Below, piece after piece: positions 10,735 to 20,960 of a stretch of 45,037 bases of DNA. This DNA comes from Deltaproteobacteria bacterium (GTDB taxonomy: Bacteria > Desulfobacterota > Syntrophia > Syntrophales > UBA5619): positions 1-45,037 of the forward strand of contig JAMDBG010000003.1 of assembly GCA_023487865.1 (NCBI GenBank), given 5' to 3'. The notes beneath the pieces are model-generated. The model was not told the DNA's origin, did not search any database, and was given only the letters and a program-made list of their open reading frames with translations. Position 1 is the first letter of the stretch. Every line of letters starts with the position of its first letter. Made by a program: the position numbers and the translations under genes.

Positions 10735-11237
10735 CTCCCGGAGAATGGATTTTCATAGGGGTGATAACAGCCACGATGGCGGGAACGCTGGCGGCGGTAT
10801 TATCCGGTTCACTTATCTACGCCATGTTCGGTCTGGTCACGGCGATGTTCGGCATGGCGGGTATCTATATTTACCTGAATGCACCCTTTCTGGCCATGAT
10901 GCAGATCCTCATCTATGTGGGAGCGATTTCCATCCTGATCGCGTTTGCCATCATGCTTGCAGGCCCGATGTACCGGAGGCCCAAGGAGTGGACCACCCTG
11001 GCGAAATTTGCCGCAGCGCTGGCCGTTGCGCTTGTTTCCCTGCTGCTGCTGTTAAAAGTGGTCATCGGAGCCACCCACAACGCAAGCGAGGCCAAACCCC
11101 TCGTCGTGACCACTCAGGAACTGGGAAGGATATTTCTGGACAGGCTTACCCTGCCGTTCGAGCTTGTTTCTCTGCTCATCGTCGTCAGCATCATCGGTGC
11201 GATCATGCTGGCACTCTTCTCAAAGGGGGAGAAATGA
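10731..11237 (+). CDS. nuoJ: NADH-quinone oxidoreductase subunit J
   Basis: Hydrophobic; 'GIYIYLNAPFLAMMQILIYVGAISILIAFAIML'. Confidence 0.93.
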   Translation: MTPGEWIFIGVITATMAGTLAAVLSGSLIYAMFGLVTAMFGMAGIYIYLNAPFLAMMQILIYVGAISILIAFAIMLAGPMYRRPKEWTTLAKFAAALAVALVSLLLLLKVVIGATHNASEAKPLVVTTQELGRIFLDRLTLPFELVSLLIVVSIIGAIMLALFSKGEK

Positions 11238-11560
11238 CAGGAAATCTTTTGTATAACAACCTGCAGCTCTACCTCTTTATCGCCCTTTTTCTTTTAGGAT
11301 GCGGGCTTCTGGGTGTCATATACCGGCGCACGCTGATCGGGATGCTCATTTCCATGGAGCTGATCATGAACGGGGCCGGATTGAACCTTGTGGCGTTAAA
11401 CAGCTTTTCCGCTCAAGGAAACGCATACGGGATTGCCTTCACCCTGTTCATCATGGGGATCGCCGCAGCGGAGGCGGCCATCGCCCTGGGAATCATCATT
11501 GCCGTATTCAGGCGGTTCGGCCATATTGAAGGCGGGGAAATAAAGGAGATGAAAGGCTGA
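11234..11560 (+). CDS. nuoK: NADH-quinone oxidoreductase subunit K
   Basis: ATG at 11234 (within the longer ORF track entry); 'LLGVIYRRTLIGMLISMELIMNGAGLNLVAL...AAAEAAIALGIIIAVFR'; 108 aa. Confidence 0.93.
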   Translation: MTGNLLYNNLQLYLFIALFLLGCGLLGVIYRRTLIGMLISMELIMNGAGLNLVALNSFSAQGNAYGIAFTLFIMGIAAAEAAIALGIIIAVFRRFGHIEGGEIKEMKG

Positions 11561-11563
11561 CCT

Positions 11564-13033
11564 ATGGTGATCGAATCTGCACAGCCTCTTTTACCGATCG
11601 CGATCGTTCTTTGCGTTTCGGTCTTGATTCTCCTCTCCAGGAAAAAGCCGAACGTCCGGGAATTCTGGTCCATCGCCGGCGCCGTTCTGACCTTTGCCGC
11701 CGTGGTCATGATGGTTCCCCCCGTCTGGCGGGGCGACCGGCTCGTTTACACGCTTTCCACCATCGCTCCGGGGATCTCCCTCAACTTCAGAGTAGATGCC
11801 CTTTCACTCGTCTTCGGGATCGTCTCCTCATTTTTGTGGATCTTCGCCTCCGTTTACAATATCGGCTACATGCGGACGCTGAAGGAGCATGCGCAGACGC
11901 GCTACTATGTTTGCTTTGCCGTTTCCATTTTAGGAGCCCAGGGTGTCTCCTATTCAGGCGGCCTTTTTTCCCTTTACCTTTTTTATGAAATCATCACCCT
12001 CTTCACCTACCCGCTGGTCGCCCATCATCAGGATGAAGAGGGCTATGCCGGCGGGAAAAAGTACCTTGTCTATCTGATGGGAACATCGAAAGGTCTGCTG
12101 CTGCCCGCGGTCATCCTGACCTATGTCATGACCGGGACGCTTGACTTTTCCGATACGATCACCTCCGGCGTTTTCCCCGGCGGGGCGGACAATGTCTGGA
12201 TCACCGTGACCTACGTGCTTTTCATCTTCGGCTTTGCGAAGGCCGCCATCATGCCGTTCCATAACTGGCTCCCCTCGGCCATGGTCGCACCCACGCCGGT
12301 CAGCGCCCTGCTGCATGCCGTCGCCGTCGTGAAGGCGGGCGTTTTCTGCATAGCGCGGGTCATGCTTTCCACCTTCGGTACGGCGCTTCTGCAGGATTCC
12401 GGTCTCGGCTTGCTGACGGCCTATTTCGTATCCTTCACGATCCTTGCCGCCTCCATCATCGCCCTGACCAAGGACGATCTGAAGGCCAGGCTCGCCTATT
12501 CGACGGTCAGTCAGCTTTCCTATGTCATTTTAGGAGTCGCCCTCCTGGATAAGAGCGGGGTACTGGGCGGCATCATCCATATCTTAAACCACGGATTCAG
12601 CAAGATCACCCTGTTCTTCTGCGCCGGGGCCATTTTCGTGGCGAGCCGACGAAAAAAAATCAGCGACATGGCGGGCATCGGCTACGCCATGCCCTTCACG
12701 ATGGGGGCCTTTGCCATCGCATCGCTCAGTATGATCGGCGTTCCGCCCGTGGCGGGCTTCGTGACCAAGTGGTATCTCTTGAACGGTGCACTGGAGATCG
12801 GCAACCTGCCCATCATGATCATTCTGATGGCCAGCACGATCCTGAATGCCGGGTACTTTGTCCCCATCACGTTCAGGGCCTTCTTCACAGGGGACAAAAA
12901 GACATGGAAACAGGAAGGTATCGGGGAGGCGCCGCTCACCATGGTCATCCCTCTCGTCATTGCGGCCCTCATCTCAGTAGGATTGGGCCTCTATCCCAAT
13001 GCCTTTAGCTACCTGATAGGGAGGCTGTTCTGA
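11564..13033 (+). CDS. Mrp/NuoL-type proton-conducting antiporter-like subunit (MrpD-like)
   Basis: 489 aa; 'FSLYLFYEIITLFTYPLVAHHQDEEGYAGGKKYLVYLMGTSKG', 'PFHNWLPSAMVAPTPVSALLHAVAVVKAGVFCIARVM', 'LKARLAYSTVSQLSYVILGV'. Confidence 0.88.
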   Translation: MVIESAQPLLPIAIVLCVSVLILLSRKKPNVREFWSIAGAVLTFAAVVMMVPPVWRGDRLVYTLSTIAPGISLNFRVDALSLVFGIVSSFLWIFASVYNIGYMRTLKEHAQTRYYVCFAVSILGAQGVSYSGGLFSLYLFYEIITLFTYPLVAHHQDEEGYAGGKKYLVYLMGTSKGLLLPAVILTYVMTGTLDFSDTITSGVFPGGADNVWITVTYVLFIFGFAKAAIMPFHNWLPSAMVAPTPVSALLHAVAVVKAGVFCIARVMLSTFGTALLQDSGLGLLTAYFVSFTILAASIIALTKDDLKARLAYSTVSQLSYVILGVALLDKSGVLGGIIHILNHGFSKITLFFCAGAIFVASRRKKISDMAGIGYAMPFTMGAFAIASLSMIGVPPVAGFVTKWYLLNGALEIGNLPIMIILMASTILNAGYFVPITFRAFFTGDKKTWKQEGIGEAPLTMVIPLVIAALISVGLGLYPNAFSYLIGRLF

Positions 13034-13281
13034 TGAAACTGGCGGATATGATCGGAACGCTCAGGGACAATCTCAAAATCCTGAAGATGGCGATGATCGT
13101 CTATCTGGCGGTCCTGGTCGTCATTGATTTTTTCCTCTCAAGGGAACACGCCCATTACCTGATTGATAAAATTTACGCCTACTGGGCCGTATTCGGAACG
13201 GTCGGCTGCTTCCTCCTGATTAAATTCAGCAAGGGGGTCGCGCATCTGTTTCTTGCCAAGGATGAAGATTACTATGATTGA
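13033..13281 (+). CDS. Small two-TM membrane protein within the nuo operon, function unknown
   Basis: 82 aa; start overlaps the preceding stop (TGATG); two hydrophobic stretches; C-terminus '...KDEDYYD'. Confidence 0.75.
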   Translation: MKLADMIGTLRDNLKILKMAMIVYLAVLVVIDFFLSREHAHYLIDKIYAYWAVFGTVGCFLLIKFSKGVAHLFLAKDEDYYD

Positions 13282-13311
13282 CGGATTTAATGACTCTTTA
13301 ACGAGGGGACT

Positions 13312-15066
13312 ATGAATAGCTGGCTGCATCCGGCGCTTTTCTTTTTCGCGGGGAGTCTCCTGCTGCCTTTCTTTCAGGGAAAGGCCAGAAAGGCGATCCT
13401 CCTTCTTATCCCCATCCTCGCCATTATCGCCGTTGCCCTGGCGGAGCAGGGGATCTACGGCCAGTACCGCTTCTTGAACGTCAACGGTGTCTTTGGAAGG
13501 GTCGACAAACTGAGCCTGATATTCGCCTGGGTATTCACCATCATGGCGTTTCTCGGCGCTCTCTATGCCCTCCATGTCAAGGAAAGCGGACACCACATCG
13601 CCGGATTCCTGTATGTGGGAAGTTCGCTGGGAGCTATTTTTGCGGGTGACTACTTCACGTTGTTCATCTTCTGGGAGATCATGGCCTTTTCCTCCGTCTT
13701 CCTTGTCTGGTATCAGAGGACGAGAAAGTCCCTAGACGCGGGATTCCGCTACCTCCTCGTTCATGTCTTTGGCGGACTCCTCTTTTTTACGGGGATGATG
13801 CTCTACTACGGCAAGACGGGGAGTTTTGCCTTCAACAGCATCGCTCCGGCCGGCGCGGGGATCGCCGAATATCTGATCCTCTGCGGTTTTGCCCTGAATG
13901 CCGCCGTACTGCCCCTGCACGCCTGGCTTCCCGACGCCTATCCGGAGGCGACCGTCGAAGGCGCCGTATTCCTTTGCGCCTTTACAACGAAAACGGCGGT
14001 ATATGTGTTGGCGCGCGGATTTTCCGGCTTTGAAGTTCTGGCCATCATGGGAACGGCCATGACCGTCTTCGGTGTCTGTTATGCCGTCATCGAAAATGAT
14101 ATCCGGCGGGTGCTGGCCTATCACATCATCAGCCAGGTCGGGTACATGGTGGCGGGGATCGGCATCGGAACGCATCTGGCCGTGAACGGGGCGGCGGCCC
14201 ATGCCTTCGCCCACATTCTCTACAAGGCCCTCCTGTTCATGGGGGCCGGCGCCGTATTGTACATGACGGGAACGGCAAAATTGACCCGCCTGGGGGGGCT
14301 TTACAAAACCATGCCGCTGACGATGATCTTCTATATCGTCGGGGCTGTGTCCATTGCGGGATTTCCCCTTTTCAGCGGCTTCGTGAGCAAATCCATGATC
14401 GTGTCCGCGGCCCACCAGGAAGGGAGACTCTGGCTGATGAACTTCCTCAATCTGGCGGGGATAGGAACCTTCCTGTCCGTTGGACTCAAGGTGACCTATT
14501 TTGCCTTCTTCGGGAAGGGGGAGCCCGTCCAGGCCAAGGAACCGCCGGCGAACATGCTCTGGGCCATGGGCATCACATCGCTTCTTTGCTTCATCATCGG
14601 CGTTTATCCCGACGTCCTGTACGTCCTGCTTCCCTTCGCCACGGAATACCGGCCTTACAACCTGCCGCACCTCTCCGAGGCGCTGCAGCTCCTCTCCTTT
14701 ACCGGCCTGGTATTTTTCCTTCTTTTATCCAAGCTGGGACCGGAAGAAAAGATCAATCTCGATGTGGACTACTTTTACCGGAAGGGAACGGCCCTTTTCC
14801 TTAAGTTTGATGAAAAGGTGATCGGCGTCGGCGACACCCTCTGGGGGGAGCTTTACAGAACGCTCGGGCTCAGCGCGCTTTTCAAAAGCGCAGAGGCGTC
14901 ATACGGCTTTGACCGGAAGGTGATCGACGGAATCGTCGACGGTTCGGCAACCTCCACCGTAGGCCTGGGATCCGTGGTGAGGAAATTGCAGACGGGCCGG
15001 ATACAGACATACATCGGTCTGTCGCTGATGATTTTTTTCCTGGTGGTGTTGTTTGCGGTGATATAG
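13312..15066 (+). CDS. NuoL/MrpA-D-type antiporter-like subunit
   Basis: 584 aa; 'PLHAWLPDAYPEATVEGAVFLCAFTTKTAVYVLARGF', 'IRRVLAYHIISQVGYMVAGIG'; C-terminal extension 'VVRKLQTGRIQTYIGLSLMIFFLVVLFAV' resembles the terminal TM helix of NuoL. Confidence 0.87.
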   Translation: MNSWLHPALFFFAGSLLLPFFQGKARKAILLLIPILAIIAVALAEQGIYGQYRFLNVNGVFGRVDKLSLIFAWVFTIMAFLGALYALHVKESGHHIAGFLYVGSSLGAIFAGDYFTLFIFWEIMAFSSVFLVWYQRTRKSLDAGFRYLLVHVFGGLLFFTGMMLYYGKTGSFAFNSIAPAGAGIAEYLILCGFALNAAVLPLHAWLPDAYPEATVEGAVFLCAFTTKTAVYVLARGFSGFEVLAIMGTAMTVFGVCYAVIENDIRRVLAYHIISQVGYMVAGIGIGTHLAVNGAAAHAFAHILYKALLFMGAGAVLYMTGTAKLTRLGGLYKTMPLTMIFYIVGAVSIAGFPLFSGFVSKSMIVSAAHQEGRLWLMNFLNLAGIGTFLSVGLKVTYFAFFGKGEPVQAKEPPANMLWAMGITSLLCFIIGVYPDVLYVLLPFATEYRPYNLPHLSEALQLLSFTGLVFFLLLSKLGPEEKINLDVDYFYRKGTALFLKFDEKVIGVGDTLWGELYRTLGLSALFKSAEASYGFDRKVIDGIVDGSATSTVGLGSVVRKLQTGRIQTYIGLSLMIFFLVVLFAVI

Positions 15067-15130
15067 ACAATCCGGAGAGGAAGACCATCCGGTCTTTCCG
15101 GTGTCTTCTGATGACGAAGGAATAAGAAGC

Positions 15131-16615
15131 ATGGAAAAGTACCTCATAATGAACCCCCTCGATTTTCCCATCCTGTCGACGATTATCTTCCTTCCTCTGG
15201 TGGGGGTTGCACTGATCCTTCTCATGAGAAAGGAATTGGCAATCAAGGTCACGGCCCTGATCGCCAGTATCGCCACCCTGGTCCTTTCCGTGGTGCTTTG
15301 CGCCTATTTCGACCCGCGGACTCCCCGGTTCCAGTTCGGGGAATCTCTCTCCTGGATACAGATGTACAACATCAACTATACTCTGGGGGTCGACGGCATC
15401 ACGATCCTCCTGATTGTATTGACCGCCCTCGTTACCCCGGCTTGCGTCCTGTGTTCCTGGACCTCGATTTCACAACGGATCAAGGAGTTCATGATCTGCA
15501 TACTCCTCATGGAAACCTCCATGATCGGGGTTTTCTGCTCCCTGGATTTCATCCTTTTCTACGTCTTCTGGGAAGCGATGCTGATACCGATGTACCTTCT
15601 CATCGCCGTCTGGGGCGGACCGCAGCGGGATTACGCATCCATCAAGTTCTTTATCTACACCCTGTTCGGGAGTGTTTTTCTCCTGGTCGCAATCATTGCC
15701 CTGTACCTTGTCAACGGGACCTTCAGCATTCCCGAAGCCATGTATAAAAATTACCCCTTCCAGTTCCAGGCTTGGGTTTTCCTGGCCTTTGCCATCGCCT
15801 TTGCCATCAAGGTGCCCATGTTTCCGTTCCATACATGGCTGCCGGCGGCACATACGGAAGCACCTACCGCGGGCAGCGTCCTTCTGGCCAGCATTCTCCT
15901 GAAGATGGGCACTTACGGTTTTATGCGGTTCTGCCTTCCCATCACCCCGGTGGCGAGTTTTGCTTTTGCCCCTTATATCGTTGCCCTTTCCGTCATCGCC
16001 ATTATCTACGGAGGGTTTGTCTGTCTGAGCCAGACCGATATGAAGAAACTGATCGCCTATTCCAGTGTGGCGCATATGGGATTTGTCACTTTGGGGATAT
16101 TCACCTTTACAAAGATCGGATTCGAAGGGGCGATGTTGCAGATGATCAACCACGGAATCACCACCGGAGCGCTTTTTCTCTCCGTAGGGATTGTTTACGA
16201 GCGGACCCATAGCCGCGATATATACGATAACGCGGGTCTGGGAAAAATAACGCCCGTCTATGTCGGATTCTTTGGTCTGTTCGCCATCTCTTCCTTCGGA
16301 TTCCCCGGCACCAATAACTTTGTGGGTGAGCTCTACGTCCTCGTGAGCGCGTTTGCCTGGAGCAAGGCGGTGGGATTCCTGGCTGTGGTCGGCGCCGTCC
16401 TGGCGGCCGCCTATATGCTTCGATTGCTTAAACTGATCGTCTGGGGCAGAGAGGATAAAAGAACAATCCGGGACATGAACCTCCGGGAGGTGATCTATCT
16501 GCTGCCGCTGGGCGTCTTTGTGATCTGGATCGGCCTTTTCCCCCGGCCCTTTGTCCGGATGATGGAGATGACACTCAGTCATCTGCTCTGGCGATTGCAG
16601 GGTTTTTCCCACTAA
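15131..16615 (+). CDS. nuoM: NADH-quinone oxidoreductase subunit M
   Basis: 'YNINYTLGVDGITILLIVLTALVTP', 'FYVFWEAMLIPMYLLIAVWGGPQRDYASIKFFIYTLFGSVFLL', 'FPFHTWLPAAHTEAPTAGSVLLASILLKMGTYGFMRF'; ATG at 15131 is preferred to the 15101 start. Confidence 0.95.
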   Translation: MEKYLIMNPLDFPILSTIIFLPLVGVALILLMRKELAIKVTALIASIATLVLSVVLCAYFDPRTPRFQFGESLSWIQMYNINYTLGVDGITILLIVLTALVTPACVLCSWTSISQRIKEFMICILLMETSMIGVFCSLDFILFYVFWEAMLIPMYLLIAVWGGPQRDYASIKFFIYTLFGSVFLLVAIIALYLVNGTFSIPEAMYKNYPFQFQAWVFLAFAIAFAIKVPMFPFHTWLPAAHTEAPTAGSVLLASILLKMGTYGFMRFCLPITPVASFAFAPYIVALSVIAIIYGGFVCLSQTDMKKLIAYSSVAHMGFVTLGIFTFTKIGFEGAMLQMINHGITTGALFLSVGIVYERTHSRDIYDNAGLGKITPVYVGFFGLFAISSFGFPGTNNFVGELYVLVSAFAWSKAVGFLAVVGAVLAAAYMLRLLKLIVWGREDKRTIRDMNLREVIYLLPLGVFVIWIGLFPRPFVRMMEMTLSHLLWRLQGFSH

Positions 16616-16627
16616 AGAGGTTGGCTT

Positions 16628-18022
16628 ATGATGTTGTTGTTGCCTGAACTGTCCATGCTTTTGCTTTCCGTTGTTTTTCTTTTCCTATCCTTAGCGGACA
16701 GGAAAGAATCCCTCTTTTTTTGGGCAAGGGCGATGGCCCTGGCGGGGCTTGTCATGACCCTTGCCGGGGTTGCCGGGGAGGGAGAGCTCTTTTCCGGTGC
16801 CTATCGGGTCGATCTTTTCTCCCAAATCTTCAAGGTGCTCATTTCCGTCGGTTTCTGCTATGTGGTCTTTATGTTCGGCAGTGAAGACGAGGTGGACCGC
16901 CGCTATCTCCCCGACTACCTCATGTTTTTGACTTTTTCCACACTCGGCCTGATGATGCTGGCCAGCGCCGTGGAGCTCATCTCCATCGTCATCAGCCTGG
17001 AAATCTCCTCCTTCAGCCTCTATGCCGTCGTCCCCCTGCGCAAGTCGCAGACCAAGCTGCAGCTGGAGGCGGCGGTAAAGTACCTCTTCTTCGGCGCCGT
17101 TTCCACGGGCGTCATGCTTTTCGGGATGGGCTATCTCTACGCGATGGCCGGATCCACATTTCTTGCCGACATCGTCCGGACCTTGCCGGCGTTCATTTCC
17201 CAACCGATTGGCATTTTGGCCCTGATACTCACCATGACCGGATTTTTCTTCAAGCTTTCCCTCTTCCCGCTGCATTTCTGGGCACCCGATATCTACGAGG
17301 GGGCCTCCAATACGACGACGACATTTATCGCCACGGTCCCTAAAATCGCCGCGGTCGCCCTGTTGGTCAGGATCGCCATGCTGGCGCCTTCCGTTTCCCC
17401 GCCGCTGGCCAATATCCTGATTATTCTGGCGGCCCTGTCGATGACGATGGGAAACCTTGTCGGACTCATCCAGAGGGACGTCAAGCGCCTTCTCGCCTAC
17501 TCCGGCATCGCCCACGCAGGGTATCTGATGCTCGGCGTCATTTCGCTGAACAGCGACGGCGGCGCTTCTGCCATCTATTATATCGCGATTTACCTTTTCA
17601 TGAACCTGGCCTGTTTTTACGTGATCATCCTGATGTCAAGGAGTGGTGAAAATGTGATGGTGGATGATCTTGCGGGCCTGTCGAGGAGGTCTCCCCTGCT
17701 CGCCCTTACCCTCGCCGTTTCCGCTTTCTCCCTGGCGGGCATCCCCCCCACGGGAGGTTTCACCGGAAAGTTTTTTCTTTTTGTCAGCGCCTTTCAGGAA
17801 GGTTATCTCACCATCGTCATCATCGGCGCTGTCAATACCGTTATCTCCATCTTCTACTACTTGAACCTGGTACGGATGAGTTATTCCAGAGAACCGGAGT
17901 CCCGACCGACCATCGCTCTGCATTTTCATGAAAAGGCGCTCTGCTATACCCTCATCTTTATGATCCTCTATATGGGGCTTGTCCCCTTCGGACTGCTGGA
18001 CATCTTTCAGAGTGCCTTCTGA
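16628..18022 (+). CDS. nuoN: NADH-quinone oxidoreductase subunit N
   Basis: 'FFFKLSLFPLHFWAPDIYEGASNTTTTFIATVPKIAAVALLVRI', 'RDVKRLLAYSGIAHAGYLMLG'. Confidence 0.95.
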   Translation: MMLLLPELSMLLLSVVFLFLSLADRKESLFFWARAMALAGLVMTLAGVAGEGELFSGAYRVDLFSQIFKVLISVGFCYVVFMFGSEDEVDRRYLPDYLMFLTFSTLGLMMLASAVELISIVISLEISSFSLYAVVPLRKSQTKLQLEAAVKYLFFGAVSTGVMLFGMGYLYAMAGSTFLADIVRTLPAFISQPIGILALILTMTGFFFKLSLFPLHFWAPDIYEGASNTTTTFIATVPKIAAVALLVRIAMLAPSVSPPLANILIILAALSMTMGNLVGLIQRDVKRLLAYSGIAHAGYLMLGVISLNSDGGASAIYYIAIYLFMNLACFYVIILMSRSGENVMVDDLAGLSRRSPLLALTLAVSAFSLAGIPPTGGFTGKFFLFVSAFQEGYLTIVIIGAVNTVISIFYYLNLVRMSYSREPESRPTIALHFHEKALCYTLIFMILYMGLVPFGLLDIFQSAF

Positions 18023-18184
18023 AGTCTTTTAGAAACACCGGACAACCAGAGATCAAAACCCGCATCCTTTTCGTAAAAAAGAGTCATATGCGCCGTCGTT
18101 TCAGGCAGTTCCAATTATTGCTTGAACTTGGGCAAGAAAGGGGATATACAGCGCCTACTTCCAAATATAAGGAGAACAGCCGTA

Positions 18185-19024
18185 ATGGCTATGATGTTGA
18201 AAGATTCTTTACAGAACATACAGATTCATAAGGCCATGAGCCCCCACTACACGGAGCTCTTGGAAATCCTTGAGGAGATCCTGATCCTCCGGGAACAGCA
18301 CCGCCATCGGATACAAAGGGAGATTTTTCCCGTCGAGCAAAAGCTGATTGCCGCTAAACTGGCGGGAGGGCTTCCGCTGGTGGATTTTTCCGCCGTCACT
18401 TGCGACCTCACAGAATCCAAGGAGTATTTTCTGTCCCTCCTGGAAATCGCGGAAAAACGGTCGCCCGGTGAAACGGGAGAAATGGCCAGGAAAATCAGTG
18501 AAGGGGAAATCCGCTTCAACGACCTGATCTACGAATCATTCAACCCCCTGCCCCTGGAAGAAGAGACGGAAGCGGAAAAGGAAGAGGAGGATTCCTTCGA
18601 TCTGATAGAGCTCTTCATCGAAGAGAGCCTGAGACCGGCCCTGGAGAAGGTCGTGGAAGTATACGGCGACGTCGTCGGCAAGGCGGGATGGTCGGAGGGC
18701 TACTGCCCCATCTGCGGCCGGGAACCAAAGATCGGCGAGATCCGGGATGAAGAGGGAACTCGCTACCTCTTCTGCAACCAGTGCGGCTTCGAGTGGAGTT
18801 TTCGGAGGATCAAATGTCCCTTTTGCGGCAATGAGGAACAGCAGACCCTTGCCTATTTTACGATCGAAGAAGACGAACGGTACCGGGTCGACGTCTGCAA
18901 TGAGTGCAAACGGTACATCAAGATCCTGGACTTCAGGGATACCAAGGAAAAGGCTGACATGGACGTGGAGGACATCGCCACACTCCACCTGGATATGCTG
19001 GCCAATGATGAGGGTTACGATTAA
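18185..19024 (+). CDS. fdhE: FdhE-like formate dehydrogenase accessory protein
   Basis: Four CxxC motifs (CPICGREP...CNQCGFEW...CPFCGNEE...CNECKRYIKILD), typical of FdhE; ATG at 18185 preceded by AAGGAG. Confidence 0.87.
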   Translation: MAMMLKDSLQNIQIHKAMSPHYTELLEILEEILILREQHRHRIQREIFPVEQKLIAAKLAGGLPLVDFSAVTCDLTESKEYFLSLLEIAEKRSPGETGEMARKISEGEIRFNDLIYESFNPLPLEEETEAEKEEEDSFDLIELFIEESLRPALEKVVEVYGDVVGKAGWSEGYCPICGREPKIGEIRDEEGTRYLFCNQCGFEWSFRRIKCPFCGNEEQQTLAYFTIEEDERYRVDVCNECKRYIKILDFRDTKEKADMDVEDIATLHLDMLANDEGYD

Positions 19025-19048
19025 TCCCGGGCAATTTGTAAATACCAA

Positions 19049-19705
19049 ATGGATGACCGGCATATAGCGGAGATCATTCGTCTTCTCGAGAAGGAGCTCG
19101 AAAACCGCGAACTCCCCATTGTCTCGCAGCTTGCCCACGAGCGCTACGACCCGTTTGCAATCCTGATCTCCACCCTTCTGAGCCTCCGAACCAAGGATGA
19201 GGTGACGGCGGCGGCCACGCAAAGGCTCCTTGCTTTGGCCTCCACACCGGAGGGAATGCTCCGGCTTTCCAGCGATGAGATCCGGAAGGCGATCTACCCG
19301 GTAGGATTCTATCGGACCAAGGCGGAGACGATCCTCCGTGTCTGCCGGGAGCTGATCGACCGTTTTCACGCCCGTGTCCCCAATACGCTCGATGCGCTCC
19401 TTTCACTAAAGGGCGTGGGCCGCAAGACGGCCAACCTTGTCATCTCCCTCGGCTTCGGAGGGGCGGGCCTCTGCGTAGACACCCATGTGCACAGGATCTC
19501 CAACCGCCTCGGCTACGTCCGGACAAAGAACCCGGAGGAAACGGAATTTGCCCTCCGGGCGAAACTCCCCCCGAAATACTGGTCAAGAGTCAACACGCTT
19601 CTGGTCGCCTTCGGGAGAAATACCTGCCGTCCCGTTTCGCCCCTCTGCAGCACCTGCCCGATTGCTGCATACTGCGACCGGGTCGGCGTGAAGAAGAGCC
19701 GTTAA
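19049..19705 (+). CDS. nth: Endonuclease III
   Basis: HhH motif 'LLSLKGVGRKTANLVISLGFGGAGLCVDTHVHRISNRLG' and C-terminal 4Fe-4S 'CRPVSPLCSTCPIAAYC'. Confidence 0.95.
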   Translation: MDDRHIAEIIRLLEKELENRELPIVSQLAHERYDPFAILISTLLSLRTKDEVTAAATQRLLALASTPEGMLRLSSDEIRKAIYPVGFYRTKAETILRVCRELIDRFHARVPNTLDALLSLKGVGRKTANLVISLGFGGAGLCVDTHVHRISNRLGYVRTKNPEETEFALRAKLPPKYWSRVNTLLVAFGRNTCRPVSPLCSTCPIAAYCDRVGVKKSR

Positions 19706-19764
19706 AGGGATCCGTTGCCCTCCCGGCGGGATGTGTATACCGGCGAAAGGGCATTCCTTCCACA

Positions 19765-19792
19765 TTGACACATTTTTATATGGTGATACAAT
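19765..19792 (+). promoter_or_regulatory. Candidate sigma70-type promoter for the first GAPDH gene
   Basis: TTGACA (19765-19770), 16-nt spacer, TACAAT (19787-19792). Confidence 0.6.
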
Positions 19793-19832
19793 CCACTTGC
19801 GGAGGAATACATCCGCCCGCCACACCCGGTAA

Positions 19833-20864
<1,032 letters not shown>

Positions 20865-20960
20865 GAGATGACAAACCGCAGGAACGGTTTGAGAAAAATC
20901 CCCTGCCCTGCCCTCTTAAAAGAGATGAGAAAACGGGGAAAACAGTAAGGAGCGATGCAC

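Noticed and set aside
13732-14670. 312-aa minus-strand ORF antisense to the NuoL/Mrp-like gene
   Set aside because: Shadow ORF; no domain recognised.
15470-16612. 380-aa minus-strand ORF antisense to nuoM
   Set aside because: Shadow ORF opposite a confidently assigned gene; composition rich in Q/D/H/G typical of reverse-strand readthrough.
18060-18140. Possible third copy of the dispersed repeat upstream of fdhE ('tcgtaaaaaagagtca...cttgaacttgggcaag')
   Set aside because: Only two short matching blocks separated by non-matching sequence; too weak without an alignment.
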